This document shows positions 1 to 7,430 of a DNA stretch of 17,528 nucleotides, piece by piece. The notes under the pieces were generated by a model. The model did not search any database. It was not told where the DNA came from and saw only the letters and a list, made by a program, of their open reading frames with translations. Made by a program: the position numbers and the translations under genes. Each line of letters begins with the position of its first letter. Within the stretch, counting starts at the first letter, position 1. Source of the stretch: CAZJYC01 sp964550165 (GTDB taxonomy: Bacteria > Acidobacteriota > Aminicenantia > Aminicenantales > Aminicenantaceae); assembly GCA_964550165.1 (NCBI GenBank), contig CAZJYC010000054.1:1-17528 (forward strand), read 5' to 3'.

Positions 1-51
1 CCTTAATTCTGCAACTCCTACGATTGTGGCTTTTTCTTCAACTGTAATCAT
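1..51 (-). CDS. Partial CDS, N-terminus only; possibly a Phd/YefM-type antitoxin
   Basis: Reading leftwards from an ATG at 51-49, the first 17 codons are open to the window edge and give MITVEEKATIVGVAELR. An AGGAG ribosome site lies 7 nt before the ATG, and a near-consensus promoter lies at 89-117, so this is a real gene start. The short N-terminus ending in VGVAELR resembles the first strand and helix of Phd/YefM-family antitoxins, which bind DNA and neutralise a partner toxin. That is a resemblance over 17 residues only and the rest of the gene is outside the window. The function should be treated as unassigned. Confidence 0.6.
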   Translation of the reverse strand, partial: MITVEEKATIVGVAELR

Positions 52-88
52 TTGTCTCTCCTATTTATACAATTAAATGAGCAGTTTA

Positions 89-117
89 AATATACAGTTA
101 AGCGTACACTATGTCAA
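89..117 (-). promoter_or_regulatory. Strong sigma-70-type promoter for the left-edge gene
   Basis: On the minus strand TTGACA (117-112) is followed after exactly 17 nt by TATATT (94-89). This is a perfect -35 and a 5/6 match for the -10. The expected transcript start near 82 leaves a leader of about 30 nt before the ATG at 51, which includes the AGGAG ribosome site. Confidence 0.75.
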
Positions 118-446
118 GGTCCTTTACTCAATTATGCGGATATTTGTGTTGCATTGGCTTTATTTTCCTGACAATTGACCTTGCTGTTCTGGCAATGGCA
201 GGCTTTCTTCAAGTTATCAGCGCTTTGAAATCGCGGAAACTTAAAGGGATATGTTGTGAGCTTCAAAAGTAAAATCTCATAAATCAGGAAAGACCAAAGT
301 GCCCTCTAAGTAGACAGAACATTAAGGACAAGATTCGCGGCTGTGCGATCTTGGGAACTGGCGGAGGAAGAAGCGCCAAGCGAGCGCTTGAAATCGTTCA
401 AGCTGACTTAAAGGCAGAGCGTGCTTTTCAATTAGTTAGTCTTTCA
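118..446. other. Gene-free stretch between the left-edge promoter and the HD-GYP-like gene
   Basis: I see no convincing gene here. Small dyads are present: AAGATTCGC/GCGATCTT at 330-352 (one bulge), and CAAGCG-AG-CGCTTG at 377-390, which lies about 60 nt beyond the stop of the gene ending at 447. Neither is followed by a T-run, so neither is a standard intrinsic terminator. Confidence 0.5.
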
Positions 447-1373
447 TCAAGGAGTCTTAATCGCCTCTTTGAGGGCATGGACAAAAGAAGCCGGAAAACT
501 CCTCCCGGAAAATTTCTCGATGTCTTCCAGAGATTTCAGTTTCTCCCCGCCGAAAGAAACTGGCACTTGTTTCGAGATTCTATCATAGAAATCAGCAAGA
601 GCAATGATGCTGCTTCCGCCTGGAATCTCGTTCAAATCTTTATCCGGCCTTCCCGCTTCTTTCACGTAATGGAGATAATAGCCCAAAAGAATAGGCTCGA
701 TTGTTCGCAATAAAGAGGCTGTTGTATTCAGCAGAACCTGTTCTTTATCCATGATTTGCGTTTCGGAGATTTTCGCATCACCTTTTATAAAATCGGCTGC
801 CTCCTCAAAAAAGGGAAGACTGGATTGCATACCTCCCGCTTCATAAAGAAGTGCGGCTGATTTTATGTTTTCCACTTCGCTCGTTTTGAGGCCCGCGGCT
901 TTGGCAATCTTTCCGGCCAGGAGGGAAACTCTCAAGGAATGGGGCTTTTTCTCGTCCGCAACTTCCAGATATCTAAGAATAATCTTGAGCGCTTCCATGT
1001 AGGACCTTTTCAGCTTTCTAATCCTGAGCTCTCGCTGATCGGCAAATCCTCCGATGATCGCTCCAGTCAGAATCAAAAAGCTTCCCCAGGAAATTGTCTT
1101 AATGATTTCGTCAATAGAAAGCTCCACATTTAAGAAAGGGAAAAACCTGGAAAATACCATGTAGAGAATGACCGCGACAAAGCAAAAGACACCCGTCAAA
1201 ACGGCTTTTCTTTGCCCGAGAAAATATCCCGAAAGGATAACCGGGATGAAAAAAAAGTTGAGGAAAGCAAATTTATAGTGGACAAGAAAGGCAATGGCCA
1301 GGATTCCGATTACAATCAGGATGATGATAGATCCCTCAAAATGATCTCTGATGAATGCTTTAATTTTTCTCAT
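447..1373 (-). CDS. Membrane protein with a degenerate HD-GYP domain
   Basis: A 308-residue protein. Four hydrophobic segments (about 13-32, 36-54, 57-76 and 93-111) form an N-terminal membrane module of the kind seen in membrane sensor proteins. From about 125 onward the spacing follows an HD-GYP cyclic-di-GMP phosphodiesterase: a YLEVAD helix, then PHSLRVSLLAGKIAKAAGL with the first His (H145), then LLYEAGGM (175-182) where active enzymes have LLHDIGKI, and finally ALADFYDRI (258-266), matching the late AVADVYDAL motif. The HD dyad has become Tyr177-Glu178, the following Lys is Gly, and the HHE and GYP segments are not recognisable. Metal-dependent catalysis is therefore unlikely and a sensing, binding or scaffold role is more plausible. 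The start is supported by AAAGGGGA upstream of the ATG and a promoter at 1446-1474. It appears to be transcribed on its own. Confidence 0.8.
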   Translation of the reverse strand: MRKIKAFIRDHFEGSIIILIVIGILAIAFLVHYKFAFLNFFFIPVILSGYFLGQRKAVLTGVFCFVAVILYMVFSRFFPFLNVELSIDEIIKTISWGSFLILTGAIIGGFADQRELRIRKLKRSYMEALKIILRYLEVADEKKPHSLRVSLLAGKIAKAAGLKTSEVENIKSAALLYEAGGMQSSLPFFEEAADFIKGDAKISETQIMDKEQVLLNTTASLLRTIEPILLGYYLHYVKEAGRPDKDLNEIPGGSSIIALADFYDRISKQVPVSFGGEKLKSLEDIEKFSGRSFPASFVHALKEAIKTP

Positions 1374-1445
1374 GATTTCCCCTTTAAGAATCCCCTTGAA
1401 TTTCTTTTTTTATTTCCCATAGCCTAACTTCTGATATTTAAAAGA

Positions 1446-1474
1446 TTTATATCATCAGGAAATATTTAAGTCAA
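1446..1474 (-). promoter_or_regulatory. Sigma-70-type promoter with a doubled -35 motif
   Basis: On the minus strand TTGACT (1474-1469), 17 nt and TATAAA (1451-1446) form a good promoter for the HD-GYP-like gene. A second TTGACT sits at 1481-1476, making a tandem TTGACTGTTGACT, and a perfect 12-bp palindrome CGAATGCATTCG lies just upstream at 1488-1499. Both could be regulatory sites. The leader would be about 65 nt. Confidence 0.6.
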
Positions 1475-1553
1475 CAGTCAACGAAAGCGAATGCATTCGA
1501 TACGAGCATCACAAAAAACTTTTGTCCTGATAAAACTATTTATGCATTCTTTG

Positions 1554-2972
1554 CTATGCTTTGATTTTTCTTTTATCGAAGATGAAGACAAGGAAAAAAG
1601 TGAGGAGGCTGACAATCCATAAGAAATAGATGGGATGAGGAAGGCTGAGCTTTTTTAAAAAAGAGCCGATTTGAGGGAGAACAAGCCAGAGCCCCAGGGC
1701 AATCATGGACAGGAGCAGAGTCCAGAAGGCATGACCGCGCCGGCATACACTCGGCCAGAAAAGAGTCATCAGAGTCACTAAAGTATAAGCTGTGGTCAGG
1801 GAAAGTCCGATAAGCAATGTCTTTAAAATCCCGGAAACAGAGACTGCCAAAATGTAAGTGAAAACGCTCAAAACAAGGACTGAAATGCGCGAGACCATCC
1901 TTTCCCCTTTTTCTCCAAGCTCAGGAGCAAAAAACCTCTTGATCAAATCGCCCACGACCAGGGTGGCGCTTCCAACAAGAAGGGCAGAGGCTGTAGAAAC
2001 ATCGGCAGCCCAGAGCCCGGCCAGGACAACGCCGGCGACAATAGGGCTAAGACCTAAAACAGTTTGCGGCAGCGCTTCGGTGGCTACAATGCCTGGATGA
2101 AGGACGGTTGCCGCCAGCCCGATGACAGCGCTGATAAAGCCCACAGGGAGAATGATCAACCCGCCCAGGATAAAACCTTTGCTGGCTGAAGAAGAATCCT
2201 TGGCTGCAAAGGAGATCTGAACCACAGACTGGACTGAAAATGTCATGGTGCACATCACCATGAACCAGGCGATAATCAGCGGCAAGCCGATGGCTCCCAG
2301 ATCGAAGCCAGCGTGCTGCTCAGGCAGCTTGGCCACAAGCTCTCCGAATCCTCCCACTTTTGTCACTGCGATGACGGCTCCAATGAGAACGCCGACATAG
2401 ATCAGAATGACATTGATGATGTTGGTCAGGCCGGCTGCCCAGAAGCCGCCAATGAGCGTTATCCCCACAAAAACCAAAGCCGTAACAAAAACCGTCACAT
2501 ACATTCCTGCTTTGAAGCTGAATACACCGGGAAGCAAAGAAGAAAGGATGGCACCGCCAGCCACATACTGAAGAGAGGTGATGATAATCTGGATGAGGAG
2601 CTGGCCGATGACCGCGATGATTCGAGCTGGGGTGCTGTAATGCCTTTCGAAAAGCTCGGGAATGGTCGCAACTTCCATCTGCCGGTAGCGCCGGGCAGCG
2701 ATTAAGCCAACCAGAATCGCTCCTGCAGCCCAGGCCGCATTGTACCAGCCGGCTGATAGGCCGGCTGTGTAAGCCTGTTCAGCCACCCCTATCGTGGAAG
2801 CGCCTCCCACAGCCAGGCCGGTCAGAAGAGGCGCAACGACCCAGAACGGGAGATTCCGTCCAGCCAGGAGATAGGCGATCATCCCTCCCCAGCTGAGCTT
2901 TCGGGTCAGCCAGGTGATCAAATAAAGGAGGACGATGTAAAAGCAGACGATGCTTAACGGAATCCAGTTCAT
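1554..2972 (-). CDS. Sodium:solute symporter (SSS family)
   Basis: A very hydrophobic protein of 472 residues, the usual size for SSS-family carriers with 12-13 membrane helices (known members move proline, pantothenate, acetate and sugars with Na+). Visible family features are the helix-2 glycine/serine motif VGGAST followed by EQAYTAGLSAGWY (about 55-78), GGFWAAGLTNIINVIL (about 175-190), which corresponds to the family signature with Asn in place of the usual Asp, and WAADVSTASALL (about 321-332), corresponding to the segment that carries Na+-site Ser/Thr residues. I place the start at ATG 2972. The longer reading frame to 3068 would overlap the upstream synthetase by 65 bp and translate a repeat element. 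No Shine-Dalgarno precedes this ATG. As the last gene after the acyl-CoA synthetase, it probably brings in an organic acid for that enzyme, but the substrate cannot be read from sequence. Confidence 0.88.
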   Translation of the reverse strand: MNWIPLSIVCFYIVLLYLITWLTRKLSWGGMIAYLLAGRNLPFWVVAPLLTGLAVGGASTIGVAEQAYTAGLSAGWYNAAWAAGAILVGLIAARRYRQMEVATIPELFERHYSTPARIIAVIGQLLIQIIITSLQYVAGGAILSSLLPGVFSFKAGMYVTVFVTALVFVGITLIGGFWAAGLTNIINVILIYVGVLIGAVIAVTKVGGFGELVAKLPEQHAGFDLGAIGLPLIIAWFMVMCTMTFSVQSVVQISFAAKDSSSASKGFILGGLIILPVGFISAVIGLAATVLHPGIVATEALPQTVLGLSPIVAGVVLAGLWAADVSTASALLVGSATLVVGDLIKRFFAPELGEKGERMVSRISVLVLSVFTYILAVSVSGILKTLLIGLSLTTAYTLVTLMTLFWPSVCRRGHAFWTLLLSMIALGLWLVLPQIGSFLKKLSLPHPIYFLWIVSLLTFFLVFIFDKRKIKA

Positions 2973-2979
2973 TTTAATC

Positions 2980-3002
2980 AAAAAAGGGGACTGTCCCTTT
3001 TT
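2980..3002. repeat. Palindromic repeat, GGGGACTGTCCC family, copy 1
   Basis: Six A, GGGGAC, T, GTCCC and five T form a hairpin bounded by A and T runs. It fills nearly all of the 31-bp gap between the synthetase stop and the symporter ATG. Read on the minus strand it is GGGAC-A-GTCCC followed by CTTTTTT, so it resembles a small intrinsic terminator or attenuator in front of the symporter. Related copies lie at 14776-14798 and 17356-17400. Confidence 0.85.
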
Positions 3003-3003
3003 C

Positions 3004-5088
3004 TCAATGTTTGCGCAGCTTCGCCCGGGCGTCGACGACGACCGCCCCTTTGCCTTTTTCAAAGGCAAAAACAGGGTTCAAATCCAGCTCATCGATTTCA
3101 GGGAAATCGGAGACGAGCTGGGAGAGACGAATCAGGATTTCAGTCAATTTCTCAATATCCGCAGCCTTCTCTCCCCTTGCCCCTTCCAGAATCGGATAGC
3201 CCTTGATGGACCGAATCATCTCCGTAGCCTCTTCTTCGGAAAGGGGTGTCAGTCTGAACTGGACATCCTTCAGCGTCTCGACAAATATTCCGCCCAGGCC
3301 GAACATGAGTGTCGGGAAAAGCCCTTCATTCGCTTTGGCTCCCATGATGACTTCTCTCCCGCCTTCCAGATATTCCTGGAGGATAAAGGCAGGTTTGTGG
3401 GAGGCAAACTTCTCCGCCATCTTCTTGAACGGGCTGAGGAGCGCTTTTTTATCTTTAAGGTTGAGGGCAACGCCTCCCTCCTCTGTTTTGTGAATGATTC
3501 CCTCGGCATCGACCTTGAGGACAACGGGATAGCCGAGCTTTGCCGCTGCCTCTTCAAGCTCATCTTCTTTCTTGACTCTCAAAGTTTTTACAGCCGGAAT
3601 TCCGTAGTAGCGGAGTATTGCAAAAACATCTTCCTGGGGCAAATATTTCTCCTGACCTCTGTAACAGCTGATGATTTCCTCTGCTTGGCCTTGATCCACT
3701 TCATACTTTTTGTAAGAGGGAGCTTTTCTCTGGATAATTTTTCCGTATTCAGTCATAGCCGAAAGAGCTTTGGCTGCGGTCTCAGCAAAGTCGTAGACGG
3801 GGATGCCGCTTTCCCTGATTGTCCGGATGACATCAGCCCATTTCTCGATGGTCATCACCTGGCAGACGATGGGCTTCAGCGATGTTTTCCCGATCTCACC
3901 CAGCTTGCGGGCAATCGCATGACAGTCGACAAAGGGCGCGGTGACAAAGACAAGACAAACAGAATCGATGTTCGGGTCTTTGAGCAGCGCCTCGACCGTG
4001 CCTCCGTACTGTTCAGGCCCTGCGGTGGCGACAACATCAACCGGATTGGAGACAATGGCCTCCTGGAAAACAAGCTTTTTCAAGGTCTCTTTTGTCTCAG
4101 GACTCAACTCAGCCAGCTTCAGTCCGGCAGCGATACATTCGTCGACAGCGATGATGGCCGGACCTCCGGTGTTGGTGACGATAACAACCCTGTCTCCTTT
4201 GGGTACAGGCTGGTTGGAAAAGGCAATGGCGGCATTGATCATCTCCTCCTGGCTATCGAAGCGGAGAACCCCGGCTTTGCGGAAAATCGCCTCGGCAATC
4301 GTCTCCTGCTCGATCAAGCGGCCGGTGTGGGAAGCGACAGCTTTTGTTCCTTCGGATGTTCTCCCCGTCTTCAAGGCGAGGATTGGCTTCTTGAGAGTGA
4401 CGCGGCTCGCCACTTCAAGAAATCCGGCAGGATCTCTAAAGGTTTCGATGTGGACCATGATAACTTTGGTCTCCTCGTCCTGGCCGTAGTAATCGATAAT
4501 TTCGTTCATGCTCACATCGGCTTCGTTGCCGAAGCTGGCGTACATCCTTATCCCCTTGCCGATCCGGTAGAGATGAATTTTGAGCGTTTCCCCGACACCC
4601 CCGCTCTGGGCGACGATGGAGATATTGCCGGGACTCATGGGTACAAACGTGAAATTGGCATAAACGGAGACCGAAGGGTTTGAGTTCTGAATCCCCTGGG
4701 AATTCGGGCCGTAGATGCGCATGCCGTACTTATGGGCAATCTCCACAATCTGCCGTTCAAGCTTCTGCCCTTCCTCCCCGACTTCTTTAAAACCGGCTGT
4801 ATGGACGATGGCAAACTTCACTCCCTTCTTGCCGCATTCTTCAAGCACAGCAGGCACTAAGGTGTTCTTGATGGAGATATTCACCAGGTCTATCTCATCG
4901 GGAACATCGCTGACAGAAGGATAAGCTCTGAAACTCTTGATGAAATTTGCTTTGGGGTTGATGGGGTAAATCGGCCCCTGAAAATTGTGGTCGAGAAGGT
5001 TCTTGATGACAATATGGCCGATGCTCAGGGGATTGTTTGAAGCCCCGATGATTGCCACCGATCTCGGTTTGAATAAAGCGTCAAGCAT
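3004..5088 (-). CDS. Acetate/acyl-CoA synthetase, ADP-forming, fused alpha-beta
   Basis: A 694-residue protein matching single-chain NDP-forming acyl-CoA synthetases, which interconvert acyl-CoA + ADP + Pi with acid + CoA + ATP. The order is an N-terminal CoA-binding Rossmann domain (SVAIIGASNNPLSIG at about 10-24, YPINPKA at 41-47), a first ligase domain with GPNSQGIQN (127-135) and AQSGGVGE (160-167), a second ligase domain with the phosphohistidine segment AVASHTGRL (H254), and a C-terminal ATP-grasp domain from about residue 480 with IHKTEEGGVALN, whose His corresponds to the second phosphate-relay site. Most relatives read GPNCLG where this one reads GPNSQG. AAGGAGG 5 nt before the ATG fixes the start. 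It follows the activator gene by 18 bp and precedes the symporter. In fermenters the enzyme conserves ATP from acyl-CoA, and in degraders it can activate acids. Acyl specificity is unknown. Confidence 0.93.
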   Translation of the reverse strand: MLDALFKPRSVAIIGASNNPLSIGHIVIKNLLDHNFQGPIYPINPKANFIKSFRAYPSVSDVPDEIDLVNISIKNTLVPAVLEECGKKGVKFAIVHTAGFKEVGEEGQKLERQIVEIAHKYGMRIYGPNSQGIQNSNPSVSVYANFTFVPMSPGNISIVAQSGGVGETLKIHLYRIGKGIRMYASFGNEADVSMNEIIDYYGQDEETKVIMVHIETFRDPAGFLEVASRVTLKKPILALKTGRTSEGTKAVASHTGRLIEQETIAEAIFRKAGVLRFDSQEEMINAAIAFSNQPVPKGDRVVIVTNTGGPAIIAVDECIAAGLKLAELSPETKETLKKLVFQEAIVSNPVDVVATAGPEQYGGTVEALLKDPNIDSVCLVFVTAPFVDCHAIARKLGEIGKTSLKPIVCQVMTIEKWADVIRTIRESGIPVYDFAETAAKALSAMTEYGKIIQRKAPSYKKYEVDQGQAEEIISCYRGQEKYLPQEDVFAILRYYGIPAVKTLRVKKEDELEEAAAKLGYPVVLKVDAEGIIHKTEEGGVALNLKDKKALLSPFKKMAEKFASHKPAFILQEYLEGGREVIMGAKANEGLFPTLMFGLGGIFVETLKDVQFRLTPLSEEEATEMIRSIKGYPILEGARGEKAADIEKLTEILIRLSQLVSDFPEIDELDLNPVFAFEKGKGAVVVDARAKLRKH

Positions 5089-5106
5089 TGTAACCTCCTT
5101 TTGCTT

Positions 5107-5877
5107 CTAATTTGCTTCTAAAGCATATAAGGCCGCTCCAAGAGCGCCTGTCAACTGGGGAAGAGGGGGCACAAAAATCTTTCTTCCCAAATTCTCTTCA
5201 AACATTTTGACCAGGTAAGGATTGTGGGCCACCACTCCCCCGCTCATGACTATATTTCCTTCCAAAGGGTCCATCTCCAGAGCCCTTTTGACGACCGAGC
5301 CGAAAATGCCCCTGATGAGATCCTCTACCTCCACCCCTTCCCTGATTCGGGTCAGGATCTCTGTCGCCGTGAAAACTGTGCAATAGCTTCCGATCTCAAC
5401 TTTTTTTTTCGCTTTTTCTGCGAGCGCATTGAGCGTTTCAAGCTTTATCTCGAGGCGGTTGGCGATCTCTTCAAGAAATGCACCTGTTCCGGCAGCACAC
5501 TTGCGGTTCATCTTGAAGCCTGTTCTCTTGCCGAGCTCATCAACTTTTACGATCTTGCTATCCTGTCCTCCAATGTCGATCAAGGTGTGGGCCTGGCGAA
5601 AATAAAAAAAACTTCCTTTGGCGTGGCAGCTGATCTCGGTCTTGGTCATCTCCGCGAAGAGGACATTCCTCCGCCCGTAGCCGGTTGAGAGGACAGAGCA
5701 TTTTTTTGAGGCTTCTCGGCCGAGCTTTGACAGGGACTTCCTGAAAACCCGTTCTGCCGCGGCTTTGAAATCAGCGCCCGAATTGGCGACCGCATGGCCG
5801 AGAATTTCTTTATTCCTGCCGATGATTACGGCTTTGGTCGTAGACGCTCCGACATCGATGCCTGCAAAATAATTCAT
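5107..5877 (-). CDS. Iron-sulfur ATPase activator of the 2-hydroxyacyl-CoA dehydratase / benzoyl-CoA reductase family (HgdC/BcrD type)
   Basis: A 256-residue ASKHA-fold ATPase. GIDVGASTTKAVII (6-19) is the phosphate-1 loop, DIGGQDSKIVKVD (101-113) the phosphate-2 region, and SGGVVAHNP (212-220) the adenosine region. The two cysteines that bridge the homodimer's [4Fe-4S] cluster in this family are present in their normal contexts: C127 in KCAAGTGAFLE and C166 in GSYCTVFTATE. PQLTGALGAALYA near the end is also typical. The length matches HgdC and is far shorter than BadF-type activators. Family members hydrolyse two ATP to push one low-potential electron into the partner enzyme. Its start lies 6 bp after the stop of the BcrB-like gene with only a weak ribosome site, implying translational coupling and a dedicated pair. 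Confidence 0.93.
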   Translation of the reverse strand: MNYFAGIDVGASTTKAVIIGRNKEILGHAVANSGADFKAAAERVFRKSLSKLGREASKKCSVLSTGYGRRNVLFAEMTKTEISCHAKGSFFYFRQAHTLIDIGGQDSKIVKVDELGKRTGFKMNRKCAAGTGAFLEEIANRLEIKLETLNALAEKAKKKVEIGSYCTVFTATEILTRIREGVEVEDLIRGIFGSVVKRALEMDPLEGNIVMSGGVVAHNPYLVKMFEENLGRKIFVPPLPQLTGALGAALYALEAN

Positions 5878-5883
5878 TCTTGC

Positions 5884-7128
5884 CTATTTTGCTTCCAGCT
5901 GCTCGATGAACGCTTCGATATTGGTCTTGGCCTGCTCCTCTGAATAGCAACGCAGGTCATTCAGGTCGCCGTTTATGGTCAGGGCGGGAACATTCAGCTT
6001 TTTCTCGAGCCTTTCCGGCATTCCATAGCGGTTGTTGGAGTTATTGGGGCAGGTTTTGGCATCATGAAAGAGGATGCCGTTTATCCTGTATTTTTGAACC
6101 ATCTCTTCGATGTATTTTTCTTTGTAATTTTCATCCCTGACGATAAAAATCTCAGTGTAAGCCCGGGCCATACTCAGGAAGGGGTCGTCAGGGTCAAAGG
6201 CTTCAAAAATCCAGCTGTTGCAGTAAGTGGAGGCGATAACCGCTGACTTGAGGTTGATAAAAAATTCTGCCAGGTCTCTCAGCTTCCCCCAGATAGGCAT
6301 GCCCTCCCAGTAAATGCGGTGTTTTTCTCCCTCAACAGCTCCATCTTTATTGGCAACCCTTTCCTCCAGCTCTTTGAGAAGCACTTTGTAGTACTCCACA
6401 GCCTGCGAAGCCCCTCTTAAGACCACTGCCGGCCCCATATGAATGGTGGCATCGAAGAAGCTCATCGGCGCCGGACAAGCAATGTTTGCCTCAAGAACTT
6501 TTTTCCAGAGTAGGGTGCACTCTTTGGAAAGGGAAAGGATTTCTCGAAATTTGTCGATGTCGAATTTATTTCCTGAAATCTCCTCCAAAGAAGGAATCAA
6601 ATCTTTTATCTGCCGGACAATGCTCTCCAGGTGATAGTCTTTTATCTCGCCGATATTCCGATAGGTGGATATTCCGAGCGCCGGAACTTTCAATTCCCTT
6701 GAATACCATTGAAACCAGTCCTGGACATCGCGGCATTGATTGGTGTTGTAAACCAGGACAGAGGGCCTGGGAACAGAGTCGATTCCCTCATAAGCCCGGG
6801 ACAGAGGAGTCTCTTTCTTGATAAAAGCCCCGATATCGCTGGCCAGATAAGAGCAGATATCCGGAGAAAAACCGACGGCGTTAGCAACAGGAATGTAATC
6901 GTTGGCGGTCCGGGTTGACCCGAGCACGGCGCCGTGATTCTCCGGGTAATGGACAAGAAATCCGAGGCTCAACAAAAGCTCGGCCGGCCCGACGCTCGTG
7001 CACCAGGCAATCCTTGGCCTGCCGGCTTTTGAGGCATTATGCATCTCGTAGAAATAATCGGACATGATTTTTCGCATCAGACCGGTGGCTTGAATTTTCT
7101 TAATGAGAGGTTTCTTTTCTTCGCTCAT
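5884..7128 (-). CDS. BcrB/HgdB-like core subunit (benzoyl-CoA reductase / 2-hydroxyacyl-CoA dehydratase family)
   Basis: A 414-residue soluble protein. Cysteines at positions expected for cluster ligands are C43 (AWCTSVGPAEL), C92 (SPDICSYLASDIG), C132 (NTNQCRDVQDW) and C360 (HDAKTCPNNSNNR). Others are C204, C218, C303 and C394. Several blocks recall the BcrB subunit of ATP-dependent benzoyl-CoA reductase: the C92 segment, EEISGNKFDIDKFREIL (182-198), MGPAVVLRGASQAVEYY (231-247) and YWEGMPIWGKLRDL (273-286). Dehydratases and benzoyl-CoA reductases need two such subunits, yet only one is encoded here beside one activator. That layout also occurs in the double-cubane cluster proteins and in E. 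coli YjiM/YjiL. The possibilities are a homodimeric enzyme, a partner encoded elsewhere, or a double-cubane reductase. An AAGGAGGA ribosome site supports the ATG. It is the first gene of the operon running to 1554. Confidence 0.85.
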   Translation of the reverse strand: MSEEKKPLIKKIQATGLMRKIMSDYFYEMHNASKAGRPRIAWCTSVGPAELLLSLGFLVHYPENHGAVLGSTRTANDYIPVANAVGFSPDICSYLASDIGAFIKKETPLSRAYEGIDSVPRPSVLVYNTNQCRDVQDWFQWYSRELKVPALGISTYRNIGEIKDYHLESIVRQIKDLIPSLEEISGNKFDIDKFREILSLSKECTLLWKKVLEANIACPAPMSFFDATIHMGPAVVLRGASQAVEYYKVLLKELEERVANKDGAVEGEKHRIYWEGMPIWGKLRDLAEFFINLKSAVIASTYCNSWIFEAFDPDDPFLSMARAYTEIFIVRDENYKEKYIEEMVQKYRINGILFHDAKTCPNNSNNRYGMPERLEKKLNVPALTINGDLNDLRCYSEEQAKTNIEAFIEQLEAK

Positions 7129-7158
7129 CTCTCCTCCTTGGAAATGAAGATGTAGAAA

Positions 7159-7179
7159 TATCAGGCATTTATCCTGATA
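7159..7179 (-). promoter_or_regulatory. Stem-loop or operator in the leader of the BcrB-like operon
   Basis: A perfect 7-bp inverted repeat, TATCAGG and CCTGATA, is separated by 7 nt and placed about 20 nt upstream of the ribosome site. It could be a protein-binding operator or an mRNA hairpin. There is no T-run after it, so it is not a standard terminator. Confidence 0.4.
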
Positions 7180-7227
7180 CGCTTAGAAGCGGGAGGCCTG
7201 CAAGATTTTTCCCTTTTCAAGACTAAA

Positions 7228-7256
7228 AAAATATCAATATTATTTTCCCAAGTCAA
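7228..7256 (-). promoter_or_regulatory. Candidate promoter for the BcrB-like operon
   Basis: In the 302-bp gene-free stretch 7129-7430, the minus strand reads TTGACT (7256-7251), 17 nt and TATTTT (7233-7228). The -35 is strong and the -10 moderate. The leader would be about 90 nt and include the stem-loop at 7159-7179. The rest of the stretch is A/T-rich, with no gene or repeat that I can see. Confidence 0.5.
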
Positions 7257-7430
7257 GGAACACTTCTCTTGTTTTTTTGATCTTCAGTTTGCGGAAAAAT
7301 AAGAAGGGGAAATTTTCTCTTTTCATTGGAATCCGCTGTTTCAGCGATTTTCAAGTCAATACAAACAGAATATTCCGTTTCTCATAATTAGATGCAGCCT
7401 AAAACGCAACCGGAGCGTGTTATATGAGTT

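Noticed and set aside
351..713. A 120-codon plus-strand frame starting at TTG
   Set aside because: It mostly lies antisense to the HD-GYP-like gene. It has a non-ATG start, no ribosome site, and no recognisable protein.
2973..3068. A longer symporter start with 32 extra residues
   Set aside because: It would overlap the synthetase gene, translate the palindromic repeat, and add a polar tail not typical of the family.
2950..4683. A 577-codon open frame on the plus strand opposite the acyl-CoA synthetase gene
   Set aside because: It lies antisense to a gene with clear domain motifs. Its translation shows no family features and it has no ribosome site, so it is a codon-bias shadow.
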